From the NCBI RefSeq assembly GCF_002929745.1, contig NZ_PJIQ01000008.1, forward strand, positions 62,001 to 126,000: DNA of 64,000 nucleotides, in the 5' to 3' direction. Positions 16,022 to 24,050 of this stretch are shown one piece after another. Every line of letters begins with the position of its first letter. Position 1 is the first letter of the stretch. Source of the stretch: Arthrobacter sp. B1805. GTDB lineage: Bacteria; Actinomycetota; Actinomycetes; Actinomycetales; Micrococcaceae. The position numbers and the translations under genes are program-made. The notes below the pieces were generated by a model. It was not told the DNA's origin and made no database searches. It was given only the letters and a program-made list of their open reading frames with translations.

Positions 16022-17310
16022 AGTGCCCTGCCTCCCGTGCTCTCGAGTCGACGCGCGGCGCTCCGCCGCGCGGTGGCCGGTTGTGCGGGCGCTGCCGCAC
16101 CCAGGGCCGTCTGGTATGCCTTTTCCGTGTCCGCAGCAATGCGGCTCCAGGAGTAGCGGGCGCGTACGCGCCGGTAGCCGTTGTCACCGAGTTCGCGCGC
16201 CCATTCGGGGTCCCCCACGATGTCTGCGATGGCTGCCGCGATGGCGGCCGGATCCTGGGGCGGGACATGGAGACCGGTCTTGCCGTCCACGACCGTGTCC
16301 ACCAGTCCGCCGACGGCCGCCGCGATGACCGGGACGCCGCACGCCATCGCCTCCAGCGGCACGATCCCGAACGGTTCGTACCACGGGGCGCAGACGACTG
16401 CGTCGGCACTTCTCAGGACCGCCGGCATCTCGGCGCGGGAGACCTGACCTCGGAGGACGACCCGGTCGGCTACGTCGAGCTCGAGGGCGAGCGCGCGGAG
16501 CCGCTGCGCTTCCGGGTCGTCCTCGAGGCTCGTCGAATTGCCCGCGCCCCCGACGATGACGAGTTCGACGTCGTCCCGCCCCAGCTCTGCGAGGTCACGG
16601 AGGGAACGGATGACGAGGTCCATGCCCTTGCGGGGGACGAGCCGGCCGACACTGACGATGCGATGTGCGCGGCCTCGCTCCTCCACGGGACCCCGTGGCG
16701 TGAACAGTTCGAGGTCGACGCCGCACGGCGCGATCGAGACACGGCTGCCGGGAACACCCATCGCCTTCAACTCGAAGACCTCGTCGGAGCACGTCGCCAC
16801 GATCCGGTCGGCGCTCCGGCCCACCATGGTCTCGAGCATGAGCCGCTCGGACGGGCTCGTGTCCTCCGCCCCCTGGTGCCGGCGCTTCACCGTCCCGAGG
16901 GCGTGGAAGGTCTGGACGACCTGCACCGGGCGGCCTGCTGCCCGCGACTGCCCTGCGGCGTCGAGCGCGGCCAGCCCGGACATCCAGAAGTGCCCGTGCA
17001 CGATGTCCGGCGGCTCCTGGCCCCAGTCCGCCACGATGCCTTCTGCGAGTTCACCCATGTACGGCAGCAGCATGTCCTTCGGGACGCTCCTCACGGGGCC
17101 GGCGGTGATGTGGACGACCTCGAGCCGCGGCTCGGTCCGAACCCGGTCGGGAACGGCAGGATCGTCGCGCCGCGTATATACCGTCACCTCATGACCGCGG
17201 CGCGCGAGTGCGAGGGACAGCTCGGCCACGTGGACGTTCTGCCCGCCGGCATCGACGCCTCCCAACGCCGCAAGGGGGCTTGCATGCTCAGACACCATGG
17301 ATATCCTCAC
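16018..17310 (-). CDS. Glycosyltransferase family 4
   Basis: 430-residue retaining GT-B enzyme. The start RISMVSEHASPLAALGGVDA with GGQNVHVAELSLALARRGHE is that of MshA-like transferases. The donor site has VSVGRLVPRKGMDLVI near residue 217 and the EX7E region CAPWYEPFGIVPLEAMACG near 312. The tail after residue 395 is Ala/Arg-rich and poorly conserved. The GTG start at 17310 overlaps the preceding stop (GTGA). It probably adds a hexose or modified sugar to the heptose-containing product. The donor cannot be assigned; true MshA is not usually found in a heptose operon. Confidence 0.87.
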   Translation of the reverse strand: MRISMVSEHASPLAALGGVDAGGQNVHVAELSLALARRGHEVTVYTRRDDPAVPDRVRTEPRLEVVHITAGPVRSVPKDMLLPYMGELAEGIVADWGQEPPDIVHGHFWMSGLAALDAAGQSRAAGRPVQVVQTFHALGTVKRRHQGAEDTSPSERLMLETMVGRSADRIVATCSDEVFELKAMGVPGSRVSIAPCGVDLELFTPRGPVEERGRAHRIVSVGRLVPRKGMDLVIRSLRDLAELGRDDVELVIVGGAGNSTSLEDDPEAQRLRALALELDVADRVVLRGQVSRAEMPAVLRSADAVVCAPWYEPFGIVPLEAMACGVPVIAAAVGGLVDTVVDGKTGLHVPPQDPAAIAAAIADIVGDPEWARELGDNGYRRVRARYSWSRIAADTEKAYQTALGAAAPAQPATARRSAARRLESTGGRAL

Positions 17311-18308
17311 TGCGCTTTCCTTTCTGTAGCCGCCAGGACGCGGTGCCGCGTCGGTTCCTGCTCCAGGACGTCGTCCCAGTCGGCGAGGAACCGTGCGAGA
17401 CCGTACCGTGCGAGTGCCGCTTCCCGTGCAGCCAGCCCCCGTGCTCTGGCTTCGTCCGGGTTGTCGATGAGGCGTGCCGCCATGCGGACGAGGTCATCGA
17501 TGCTGGTCGAGATGGCTCCGGCCTCCGGTGGCACCGCACGGGCCGCTTCGGTCGTCGCGAGCGCCAGGACGGGGAGTCCGACATGCATGGCTTCCAGGAG
17601 CGAGAGCCCGAGCGATGTCCAGCGCAGCGGGTGGACATAGGCACGCGACCGTCCGAGCCGGGCATGCAGCTCGGCCATGGGCAGGTCGCCGCCGATGCGG
17701 AGCTCCCCCGGCCCGAGGTCGAGCGCGTCGGCGAGCTTGTGCGTCCCCATGCCGAAGACCTCGAGCGGCGCGACGCCCGCGAATCGTGGGAGCAGATCGG
17801 TGCCGGTGATGCGCCCGCGCCGGACGGGCTCGTTGATGACGGCGGCGAGCTGCTCCAGCTCGCCCGTATACAGGTAGCCGGGATCGACGATGCCGTGCTC
17901 GATGACCCTCGTCCGCGCGTTCCCGTTGTCCCAGAAGAGTTCATTGAAGTGGGTGACGTGGATGACGGGGATCCCCGACTGGTCCGCCAGCGGGTGAACG
18001 GTGCCCACGATGTCCCGGCGGGGCGTGTTGTGCTCGAGGAACACCGCGGGCAGGTCCTGGCCCGGTGTCCGCCCGAGGAGGCGCTCGCACTCGGCGATCT
18101 CCTCGAACCGCTGCAGGACGACGACGTCGATGTCTGCGTCCGCGAGGTCCTGAGGAGCTACTTCGATGACGGAGGCGGGCCAGTTCCGGCCGGCCCTGCC
18201 CAGGCCCCAGGCACCACCCTCGGGGGTCGTGGGCAGCACGTAGGTGTGCTCCCCCCTCACGAAGGCGTCCGTCCACCCTCCGTGGACGTGCCATAACAGG
18301 ATCCTCAT
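17307..18308 (-). CDS. Glycosyltransferase (GT-B, group 1-like)
   Basis: 333 residues, starting RILLWHVHGGWTDAFVRG. Further conserved pieces are VVVLQRFEEIAECERLLG, FLEHNTPRRDIVGTVHPLAD with VIHVTHFNELFWDNG, and the donor-side EX7E-like region HPLRWTSLGLSLLEAMHVGL near residue 220. From general family knowledge, proteins of this type recur beside SIS, PfkB and HAD-IIIA genes in actinobacteria. ATG 18308 overlaps the stop of the GT9 gene (ATGA). No membrane segment. Likely one transferase step of the same product. Confidence 0.8.
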   Translation of the reverse strand: MRILLWHVHGGWTDAFVRGEHTYVLPTTPEGGAWGLGRAGRNWPASVIEVAPQDLADADIDVVVLQRFEEIAECERLLGRTPGQDLPAVFLEHNTPRRDIVGTVHPLADQSGIPVIHVTHFNELFWDNGNARTRVIEHGIVDPGYLYTGELEQLAAVINEPVRRGRITGTDLLPRFAGVAPLEVFGMGTHKLADALDLGPGELRIGGDLPMAELHARLGRSRAYVHPLRWTSLGLSLLEAMHVGLPVLALATTEAARAVPPEAGAISTSIDDLVRMAARLIDNPDEARARGLAAREAALARYGLARFLADWDDVLEQEPTRHRVLAATERKAQ

Positions 18309-19408
18309 CGGTTTCCCCTCGTTGTTCGGCGGCCCTCTGTACGGCCGATGGTGCGGCGCGAGCCGAGTGACGATACTCCGGAGCTGAGCCGCAGGGCGGC
18401 ATCCACCACATCCTCCGGGGAGACATTGGACAGGCACGGGTGTCCCTGCACCGGGCAGATGCGGGCGCGGCTGAGCGCGCACGCCGCCTGCTGGTCGCCG
18501 AGCAGTTCGACGGGGACACGGTACGGCGCCCAGCGGATGGCGGGCACCACGGGCGAGAACAGGCAGACGACAGGTGTGCCCACCGCCGCCGCCAGGTGCG
18601 CGGGACCGGTGTTCCCCGTGATGACGACGGTCGCTCCGGCGAGGATGGAGCCCAGCGCCGCCAGATCCGTCCGGCCACCCAGATCGACGGCCTCCGGACC
18701 TGCGACGGTGGAGGTGAGGTCTGTCTCGTTCGGTCCACCTGTGACGACCACGCGGAAGCCCGCCGCGGTCAGCAGTTCGACGGCGGCGGCGTGGTGCAGT
18801 GGCGGCCACGCGCGCGCGGGCACGGAAGCCCCCGGGTGGACGACGACGTAGGGTCCGCGGCCGACGAGATCGGAGGCGTCCGTGAGGTTGGTGACCTGGA
18901 GCCGGCCGTCGTCCCCGGGCGGCAGGGCATAGCCGGCCGCCTCCGCTATGCCGAGGGCGCGTTCCGCTTCCGGCTGGTCCTCGGGGAAGTCCTCCCCCGG
19001 CTTGAGCCGCACGTCGAGGAGCGACCCGGCGTAGTCGACCGATGCACCCGCGATACGCCGCACGCCCGCGAGCCGCAGCAGGAGCGCCAAGGGCAGGGGC
19101 GACTGGTGGAACGAGGTCAGGATCACCGCTTCGTGGACACCTGCCGCCTCGACGGCGTCGTGCAGTTCGCCCAAGAGTTCCGGCGTGACCTCCGGTGGCG
19201 GATCCACGATCCAGGGCGCGGCCCAGGTGAGGACGTCGACGACGCCAGGCAACAGCCTCGCTGCAGCGGCACCCTGCGGGCCGCACAGCATGACGACGTC
19301 GTTCGGCGAGTCGCCGTGGTCGCCGGCCGCGATCGCACGGACGGCGGGGCCTGCGAGCAGGACGTCGCCGGCGCTGTCGAGCCGGACCACCAGCACGCGC
19401 CGCCTCAT
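18305..19408 (-). CDS. Glycosyltransferase family 9 (heptosyltransferase-like), copy 2
   Basis: 367-residue GT-B protein resembling WaaF/WaaC-type heptosyltransferases. It begins RRRVLVVRLDSAGDVLLAGP, and the donor domain shows YVVVHPGASVPARAWPP near residue 186, VITGNTGPAHLAAAVGTPVV near 262 and a late Cys-rich ARICPVQGHPCLSNVSPEDV. The LDSAGDVLL variant replaces the usual LGDVI motif but keeps G-D. The C-terminus (last 30 residues) is Arg/Thr-rich. It overlaps gmhB upstream and the next transferase downstream by 4 bases each. It is the heptosyltransferase most tightly coupled to precursor synthesis. Confidence 0.88.
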   Translation of the reverse strand: MRRRVLVVRLDSAGDVLLAGPAVRAIAAGDHGDSPNDVVMLCGPQGAAAARLLPGVVDVLTWAAPWIVDPPPEVTPELLGELHDAVEAAGVHEAVILTSFHQSPLPLALLLRLAGVRRIAGASVDYAGSLLDVRLKPGEDFPEDQPEAERALGIAEAAGYALPPGDDGRLQVTNLTDASDLVGRGPYVVVHPGASVPARAWPPLHHAAAVELLTAAGFRVVVTGGPNETDLTSTVAGPEAVDLGGRTDLAALGSILAGATVVITGNTGPAHLAAAVGTPVVCLFSPVVPAIRWAPYRVPVELLGDQQAACALSRARICPVQGHPCLSNVSPEDVVDAALRLSSGVSSLGSRRTIGRTEGRRTTRGNR

Positions 19409-19953
19409 GGCGTCCCGGCCCAGAGGAAGTCGACGGCCTCGGCGAGATTCCCGGCGACGGCCGGGGCGGACCGGATCTCCTCCTCGAGCGTGATGTCCGT
19501 GGGCACGAGCACCGCGCGGGCACCGGCGGCGGCGGCGGCACCCATGTCAGCTCCGATGTCGCCGATCACGGCGACGTCCGACGGATCGAGGCCGAGGCGG
19601 GCACTGGCCGAGAGAACCATCCCGGGACCCGGCTTGCGGCATCCGCACCCGTCGTCGTTCCCGTGCGGGCAGAGCTCCCAGACATCGAAGGGGCCGAGCA
19701 GTTCTTCCACGCGGGCATTGACGGCGTCGACCTGCTCCCGCGTCACGAAACCGCGGGCGATGCCGGACTGGTTGGTAACCACGCCGACCGGGACGCCTCG
19801 TGACCGCAGGCCGTCGAGGACCTCGCGGGCTCCGGGCATGGGCTGTACGAGCGACGGGTCGCCGTTGTACGGAACGTCGATGACGATGGTCCCGTCGCGG
19901 TCGAACAGGACCGCCCGGGGAGCTGTCTGCGTCAGTCCGGCCGAAGTGTGCAT
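19405..19953 (-). CDS. gmhB: Heptose 1,7-bisphosphate 7-phosphatase (HAD-IIIA)
   Basis: 182-residue HAD-IIIA phosphatase, the family length, first gene of the six-gene coupled run. Motif I is AVLFDRDGTIVIDVPYNGDP with nucleophile and acid Asp near residues 19-21. Motif II is VVTNQSGIARG near 60, and motif III plus the zinc site is CPHGNDDGCGCRKPGPGM near 95. The metal-binding Cys/His cluster has a shorter loop than E. coli GmhB. IGDIGADMGAA is motif IV. It removes the 7-phosphate so that HldE can activate the 1-phosphate. AACTAA close to the ATG hints at a nearby promoter. Confidence 0.9.
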   Translation of the reverse strand: MHTSAGLTQTAPRAVLFDRDGTIVIDVPYNGDPSLVQPMPGAREVLDGLRSRGVPVGVVTNQSGIARGFVTREQVDAVNARVEELLGPFDVWELCPHGNDDGCGCRKPGPGMVLSASARLGLDPSDVAVIGDIGADMGAAAAAGARAVLVPTDITLEEEIRSAPAVAGNLAEAVDFLWAGTP

Positions 19954-20002
19954 ACAGGCTTAGTTCCCGAGAAGGAGCAGTACTAAACACTTTGTGCAGA
20001 AC

Positions 20003-20038
20003 TTCTTCTCCTGCTTCTTCTCCTGCTTCTTCTCCTGC
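20003..20038. repeat. 12-base tandem repeat, three units
   Basis: Three perfect copies of TTCTTCTCCTGC followed by a degraded TCCTCCTCC tail. It sits in the divergent gap between gmhB and the third GT9 gene. In the forward frame it would read Phe-Phe-Ser-Cys repeats, but that frame has no ribosome site. Confidence 0.9.
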
Positions 20039-20110
20039 TCCTCCTCCGCGCCGTCCCTCGGCCGCGATTCCACCCCCGTGCAGGGCCCCCTGCGGGCCAC
20101 GCGTCGGCCC

Positions 20111-20140
20111 GTGCCGACCCGTGCCGACCCGTGCCGACCC
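20111..20140. repeat. 10-base tandem repeat, three units
   Basis: Three perfect copies of GTGCCGACCC, 72 bases past the 12-base array and 51 bases before the GT9 start codon. The upstream CGTCGGCCC looks like a decayed fourth unit. Confidence 0.88.
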
Positions 20141-20191
20141 ACGGCTCGCGCTGCGACGGGCGCCCGCCGATCCTCTGGCAGGATGATTTGC

Positions 20192-21232
20192 ATGACTTCC
20201 GAGGGCACCAGCGCCGAAAGCGCTCATCAGGCGTTGCAGGGACACCACGAGCACGTATCGGCCGACGCGACCACCCGCGCCATCCCCAGCACGACACCCC
20301 CACCGGACGGGCGGCCCGAGATCCTGGCCCTCCGCGCCCTGAAGCTCGGCGATCTGCTCGTCGCCGTCCCGGCCCTCCGGGGATTGCGTCGCGCGTTCCC
20401 GGAACACCGGATCTTCTACGCCGCGCAGGAGTGGCTACGACCGGTCGTCGCCCTCACCGACGCCGTCGACGACCTGCTGCCCACGCACGGGCTCGACGAC
20501 CCCCTGCCCATCGAGCACGGGCGGATCGACCTGGCCGTGAACCTCCACGGCAACGGCGCGGAGAGCCGGGGACGGCTCGAGGAGATCGGCGCCGGACGCC
20601 TCATGGGCCACAGGGCGCCGGGCTGGGAGGGGCCCGAGTGGGACAACGACGCGCTCGAGCGGCAGCGCTGGGCCTCGCTCGTCAGCTGGCACGGCGTCCC
20701 GGCGGATCCACTGGACTGCCGCCTCCGGGTGCCCGACGGCGACAGCCCCGCTCCTGACGCCGTCGTCGTCCATGTCGGAGCCGCCTATGGCAGCCGTCTC
20801 TGGCCTGTGGAGCGGTTCGCGGCGGTTGCGCGTTCCCTTGCCGCAGCCGGGCACCAGGTGGTGTTCACGGGAAGTGCGAAGGAGCGCCCCCGCGCCCTCG
20901 CGGTCGCCGACGCCGCCGGGCTGACCGAGGAGACCGTCGCGGCGGGGAACCTCCCGCTCGACCGCTTCGCACGACTCATCGCAGGGGCGTCCCTCGTGAT
21001 CTCCGCCGACACGGGAGCCGCCCACCTCGCGTCCGCCTATGCGAGACCGTCGGTCATCCTGTTCGGTCCGGCACCGGTGTCGTCATGGGGTCCCCCGCCG
21101 GGCCCCCACACCGTGCTGACCGACGAGTCGGTACGTGTCGGGGAAACGTTCTCGCCCACACCCGACCCGGCGCTGCTGGCGGTGACCGTGGATCAGGTGC
21201 TGGCAGCCGCAGCCGATCACGGCATCTCCTGA
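20192..21232 (+). CDS. Glycosyltransferase family 9 (heptosyltransferase-like), copy 3
   Basis: 346 residues with the GT9 pattern: ILALRALKLGDLLVAVPALR near residue 44, VVVHVGAAYGSRLWPVERF near 190, and VISADTGAAHLASAYARPSV near 270 with ILFGPAPVSSWGPP. This copy keeps the classic LGD motif. The frame is open back to 19994, but that stretch only translates the tandem repeats. ATG 20192 was chosen because AGGA lies 8 bases upstream. It faces away from gmhB, so the heptose genes are bracketed by two outward GT9 genes. A hairpin closes it at 21243. Confidence 0.87.
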   Translation: MTSEGTSAESAHQALQGHHEHVSADATTRAIPSTTPPPDGRPEILALRALKLGDLLVAVPALRGLRRAFPEHRIFYAAQEWLRPVVALTDAVDDLLPTHGLDDPLPIEHGRIDLAVNLHGNGAESRGRLEEIGAGRLMGHRAPGWEGPEWDNDALERQRWASLVSWHGVPADPLDCRLRVPDGDSPAPDAVVVHVGAAYGSRLWPVERFAAVARSLAAAGHQVVFTGSAKERPRALAVADAAGLTEETVAAGNLPLDRFARLIAGASLVISADTGAAHLASAYARPSVILFGPAPVSSWGPPPGPHTVLTDESVRVGETFSPTPDPALLAVTVDQVLAAAADHGIS

Positions 21233-21242
21233 CGACGCGATA

Positions 21243-21283
21243 CCGGCGGTGGTGGAGCTGCTGACCAAGGGCTCCACCGCCGG
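21243..21283. terminator. Bidirectional hairpin between GT9 and sigma factor genes
   Basis: CCGGCGG..GGAGC pairs with GCTCCACCGCCGG (21271-21283), a 13-bp stem with a 3-base bulge. It lies between two convergent genes. Confidence 0.55.
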
Positions 21284-21333
21284 CCGCACGCTGACGACCA
21301 GGCCGGGATCGGCACGAAGCACCGACGGCGCCC

Positions 21334-22194
21334 TCAGGCGATCCGGGTAGCGGCCTCCCGCCCGTCCTGCTCGGCAGGAGCACCCAGGAGCCTCTTCTGC
21401 AGCTTGACCAGGATCCGCGCCAGTGCCCGGGACACCTGCATCTGTGACATACCCAGTTCATCGCCGATGCTCTGCTGGGTCTGCTCCATGAAGTAGCGGC
21501 GGTACAGCAGTTCCTTCTCGCTGGCGTCGAGCTCGTTGACGGCGCCACGCAGGGAGATCATGTCGTCACTGCGCTCCATGCCGTTGGAGTCGGTCGCGAG
21601 GGTATCGGCCCAGCTCCGGCCCTCGAAGGGGGCATCCAGCGAGTCCGGCCGGAGGCTCGAGTACGATGCCTGGGCTTCGAGGATCTTCTCCTCCGGCCAC
21701 CCGAGCTCGATCCCGAGCTCGCGGGCCGTCGCTTCACGACCGAGCCGCTGGGCCATGGCGGGTGCCGTACGGGCGATCTCGGTGCGGAGGTCCTGCACAT
21801 CCCTGGGCGGCCTCACCACCCAGCACGAGTCCCGCAGGTAGCGCTTGATCTCCCCGTTGATGGTGGGGACGGCGAAGGAAGCGAAGGGAACCCCCCGCGC
21901 AGGATTGAAACGCTGCACCGCCTTGATCAGGCCGAGATAGGCCACCTGCCTGATGTCGGACGCCTCCGGACCGGACACGGCGAAGGAGCGGGCCACCGAC
22001 TCGGCGATGTCCATGTGTCGCAGGGCGATGTCGTCCTGCAGTGCTGCTTTGAGGGGGCGTTCCGAGTAGCCGTCACCCTCGGAGTCACTGCCGCTGCCGC
22101 CGCCCGCAGCCCGGTGATCGACGACGTCCATCGCCTCCACGGTGCGTTGTGCGGGGGCCCCGTGGTTCACGAGGGGTGCGGCGGTACTCGGCAT
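21334..22194 (-). CDS. Sigma-70 family factor, SigB/SigF type
   Basis: 286-residue alternative sigma factor. Region 2 has VARSFAVSGPEASDIRQVAY and GLIKAVQRFNPARGVPFAS, then FAVPTINGEIKRYLRDSCW. Region 3 is RELGIELGWPEEKILEAQAS. Region 4 carries the helix-turn-helix QQSIGDELGMSQMQVSRALA near residue 240. The order and the VRPPRDVQDL linker match the B/F/G stress and sporulation group. An acidic, Gly/Ser-rich N-terminal extension of about 50 residues precedes region 2. No anti-sigma gene (RsbW-like) is next to it, unlike many SigB/SigF loci, so its control must lie elsewhere. Confidence 0.9.
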   Translation of the reverse strand: MPSTAAPLVNHGAPAQRTVEAMDVVDHRAAGGGSGSDSEGDGYSERPLKAALQDDIALRHMDIAESVARSFAVSGPEASDIRQVAYLGLIKAVQRFNPARGVPFASFAVPTINGEIKRYLRDSCWVVRPPRDVQDLRTEIARTAPAMAQRLGREATARELGIELGWPEEKILEAQASYSSLRPDSLDAPFEGRSWADTLATDSNGMERSDDMISLRGAVNELDASEKELLYRRYFMEQTQQSIGDELGMSQMQVSRALARILVKLQKRLLGAPAEQDGREAATRIA

Positions 22195-22360
22195 GCTGTG
22201 TTCTCCGTCTGGCGTTGGGCACTAACGCATCCCAACAAAACAGCAGCCTGCTGAGTACGCAAGCGATTCTTCTCTTTCGAGGAATGTGCGCCGAGGCCTA
22301 CCCATTTCCTGACACCCGTTGTAGGAGCTGTCGACCACATGAGGTCCCCGAGCAGGCAAA

Positions 22361-22388
22361 AGCCCCCTGCCGGAGACGGCAGGGGGCT
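22361..22388 (-). terminator. marR terminator
   Basis: A perfect 12-bp stem, AGCCCCCTGCCG/CGGCAGGGGGCT, with a GAGA-position tetraloop, then TTTT on the minus strand, 25 bases past the MarR stop. Confidence 0.85.
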
Positions 22389-22413
22389 CGATGCATCGTT
22401 CCGGGCGGCCGGA

Positions 22414-22923
22414 TCAGCTCAGGACGGTCGCTGCCGGCCCGGATGCGCCCGGACCATCGAGTGCGGTGTCGTCCTGCCGCGCTCCGCCCGGCGACGTCAC
22501 GCTCCACCGAGGCGCCCCCAGTTCCCTGACGACCGCCTGCAGATGGCTCCGGAGCTCGTCGGACACCAGCCCGCCGCCGGCGACCAGCGTGCGCTCGATG
22601 TCGTCGGCCGCGTCGAGCACCTGACGACCGGCCGGCGAGATGGAGACCATGTGCGAGCGGCGATCGAGGTCGTTCCGAACGCGCGTCACGTGCCCTCTGG
22701 ACTCGAGCCGCGCCAGGGTCTTGCCCATCGTCTGGGCCTGCACCCTCACGATCTGGGCGAGGCTTGCCTGGGTCATGGCGCCCTGGTCCGCGAGGACACC
22801 CAGCGCGATCACGCCCGCGTGGGTCACGCCGATGTCGACAAGGCGCTCATTCCAGGCGTGCTCGACAAGGCGCGCCGCCGTCGTCAGCAGTCGACCGGTG
22901 GGCCATTGCTCCAGATCCGGCAT
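22414..22923 (-). CDS. MarR family transcriptional regulator
   Basis: 169-residue winged-helix repressor type. The recognition region is TQASLAQIVRVQAQTMGKTL near residue 52, followed by the wing LESRGHVTRVRNDLDRRSHM, the hallmark DxRxxxv segment of MarR proteins. Flanking helices would form the dimer. A frame with GTG at 22935 is possible, but AGAGGAAG would then touch the start; ATG 22923 gives a 10-base gap and was preferred. Divergent from bcp across a 180-base gap that holds an AT-rich patch, so control of the peroxiredoxin or itself is plausible. Confidence 0.85.
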   Translation of the reverse strand: MPDLEQWPTGRLLTTAARLVEHAWNERLVDIGVTHAGVIALGVLADQGAMTQASLAQIVRVQAQTMGKTLARLESRGHVTRVRNDLDRRSHMVSISPAGRQVLDAADDIERTLVAGGGLVSDELRSHLQAVVRELGAPRWSVTSPGGARQDDTALDGPGASGPAATVLS

Positions 22924-22986
22924 GAAACAGTGCACTTCCTCTCGCTCAGGACACCGGCGCCCGCGTTCGGGATCGGGTCTTCCACC

Positions 22987-23010
22987 TATGATAGCTAGGC
23001 TTACTAATCA
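22987..23010. promoter_or_regulatory. AT-rich patch in the marR/bcp gap
   Basis: TATGAT (22987-22992) is a good -10 for bcp. Reading the other way, TATCAT in the same place could serve marR. The adjoining TAGCTAGGCTTACTAATC is the most AT-rich stretch of the gap and a candidate operator. No perfect dyad beyond TAGCTA. Confidence 0.35.
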
Positions 23011-23103
23011 CGATCGCTCAGCCCGCGATGAGGGCTTCGCAGCGTCAAGGGTCGCCCTCCGGCCGTCCCCTCAACAACACCAGCGAGAACAACAGGAGTA
23101 TTC

Positions 23104-23577
23104 ATGTCGCAACGACTCGCCGTCGGTGATAGTGCCCCCGACTTTACGCTCAACGACGCCGAAGGCAACGAGGTGTCACTGTCCTCGCTTCGCGGCGGCA
23201 ACGTCGTCGTGTATTTCTACCCGGCAGCTGCGACGCCCGGCTGTACGACCGAAGCGTGTGACTTCCGGGACAACCTGGCATCCCTACGCGCCGCCGGGTA
23301 TCGGGTCCTGGGGATCTCACCCGATCCGGTCGGCAAGCTGGGTGCCTTCACCGAGAAAGAGTCCCTGAACTTCCCGTTGCTGTCCGACGAGGACCACGCC
23401 GTCGCGGAAGCCTACGGCGCCTGGGGAGAGAAGAAGAACTACGGGAAGACCTACGAGGGGCTCATCCGTTCGACGGTCGTCGTCGATCCCGAGGGCACGG
23501 TCGCGCTCGCGCAGTACAACGTGCGGGCAACCGGCCACGTCGCCAAGCTGCGCCGCGACCTCGGCATCGACCAGTAG
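23104..23577 (+). CDS. bcp: Thiol peroxidase Bcp (peroxiredoxin)
   Basis: Reduces hydrogen peroxide and organic hydroperoxides with thioredoxin-type electron donors. 157 residues, as in the Bcp/PrxQ family. LAVGDSAPDFTLNDAEG opens the thioredoxin fold. The peroxidatic Cys lies in YPAAATPGCTTEACDFRD near residue 46, with the PrxQ-type resolving Cys five residues later (CTTEAC). LLSDEDHAVAEAYGAWGEKK is the usual family segment. AGGAG lies just before the ATG. Divergent MarR gene nearby; tRNA-Leu follows. Confidence 0.93.
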   Translation: MSQRLAVGDSAPDFTLNDAEGNEVSLSSLRGGNVVVYFYPAAATPGCTTEACDFRDNLASLRAAGYRVLGISPDPVGKLGAFTEKESLNFPLLSDEDHAVAEAYGAWGEKKNYGKTYEGLIRSTVVVDPEGTVALAQYNVRATGHVAKLRRDLGIDQ

Positions 23578-23646
23578 GGATCGGAAGCGCTGCCTCGTTG
23601 GCGCTAGAGTGAAGGAAAGGGACGCGCTCTGCGGAGCGGCGCCCGA

Positions 23647-23728
<82 letters not shown>

Positions 23729-23770
23729 CTACAAGTACCTGCAGGAGCCGTCCTCGGACGGCTGTTCCAA

Positions 23771-23804
23771 GCCCCGCCGGGTTCCACTCCCGGTGGGGCT
23801 TTTT
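23771..23804 (+). terminator. Terminator after tRNA-Leu
   Basis: GCCCCGCCGGG (23771-23781) pairs with CCCGGTGGGGC (23789-23799), with one G-T pair, followed by five T. An intrinsic terminator 43 bases past the tRNA. Confidence 0.85.
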
Positions 23805-23829
23805 CATGCCCGACGGCAGCCTTCCGCTC

Positions 23830-23865
23830 ATCGACCCGCACATCGACCCGCACATCGTCCCGCAC
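23830..23865. repeat. 12-base tandem repeat, three units plus partial
   Basis: ATCGACCCGCAC twice, then ATCGTCCCGCAC (one change) and a partial ATCGACGCAG. It lies in the 246-base gap between the tRNA-Leu terminator and the fasciclin gene; nothing else recognisable is in that gap. Confidence 0.85.
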
Positions 23866-24050
23866 ATCGACGCAGGTCACGGGGAGGTCACGAAGCAGCA
23901 GCCTTTCAACGAGCCGAGATTTCTTCGCAGATCCAACCCATCCACCCCCGCCGGGTGCCCGAAGTAACTGTGAGACATCGACACGATGTGTTTCATCAAA
24001 CAGTCACCGACCACAGGCACCCGCCGGGTCACATCTATGGAGGAAATCTC

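Noticed and set aside
17307-19541. A 744-codon minus-strand ORF that joins the 17307 glycosyltransferase to upstream sequence
   Set aside because: Only the last 333 codons look like protein; the rest overlaps the GT9 and gmhB genes out of frame. ATG 18308 overlaps the GT9 stop and is the proper start.
20003-20140. Possible CRISPR-like direct repeats
   Set aside because: Units are head-to-tail with no spacers, 10-12 bases long, and no cas genes are present.
19994-20191. N-terminal extension of the third GT9 gene with Phe-Phe-Ser-Cys repeats
   Set aside because: It only translates the tandem repeats, has no ribosome site, and the GT9 domain is complete from ATG 20192.
22985-23010. Iron-box (DtxR/IdeR) operator before bcp
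   Set aside because: TAGGCTTACTAA resembles one half of the consensus, but the other half needs shifts and mismatches. Kept only as an AT-rich candidate region.
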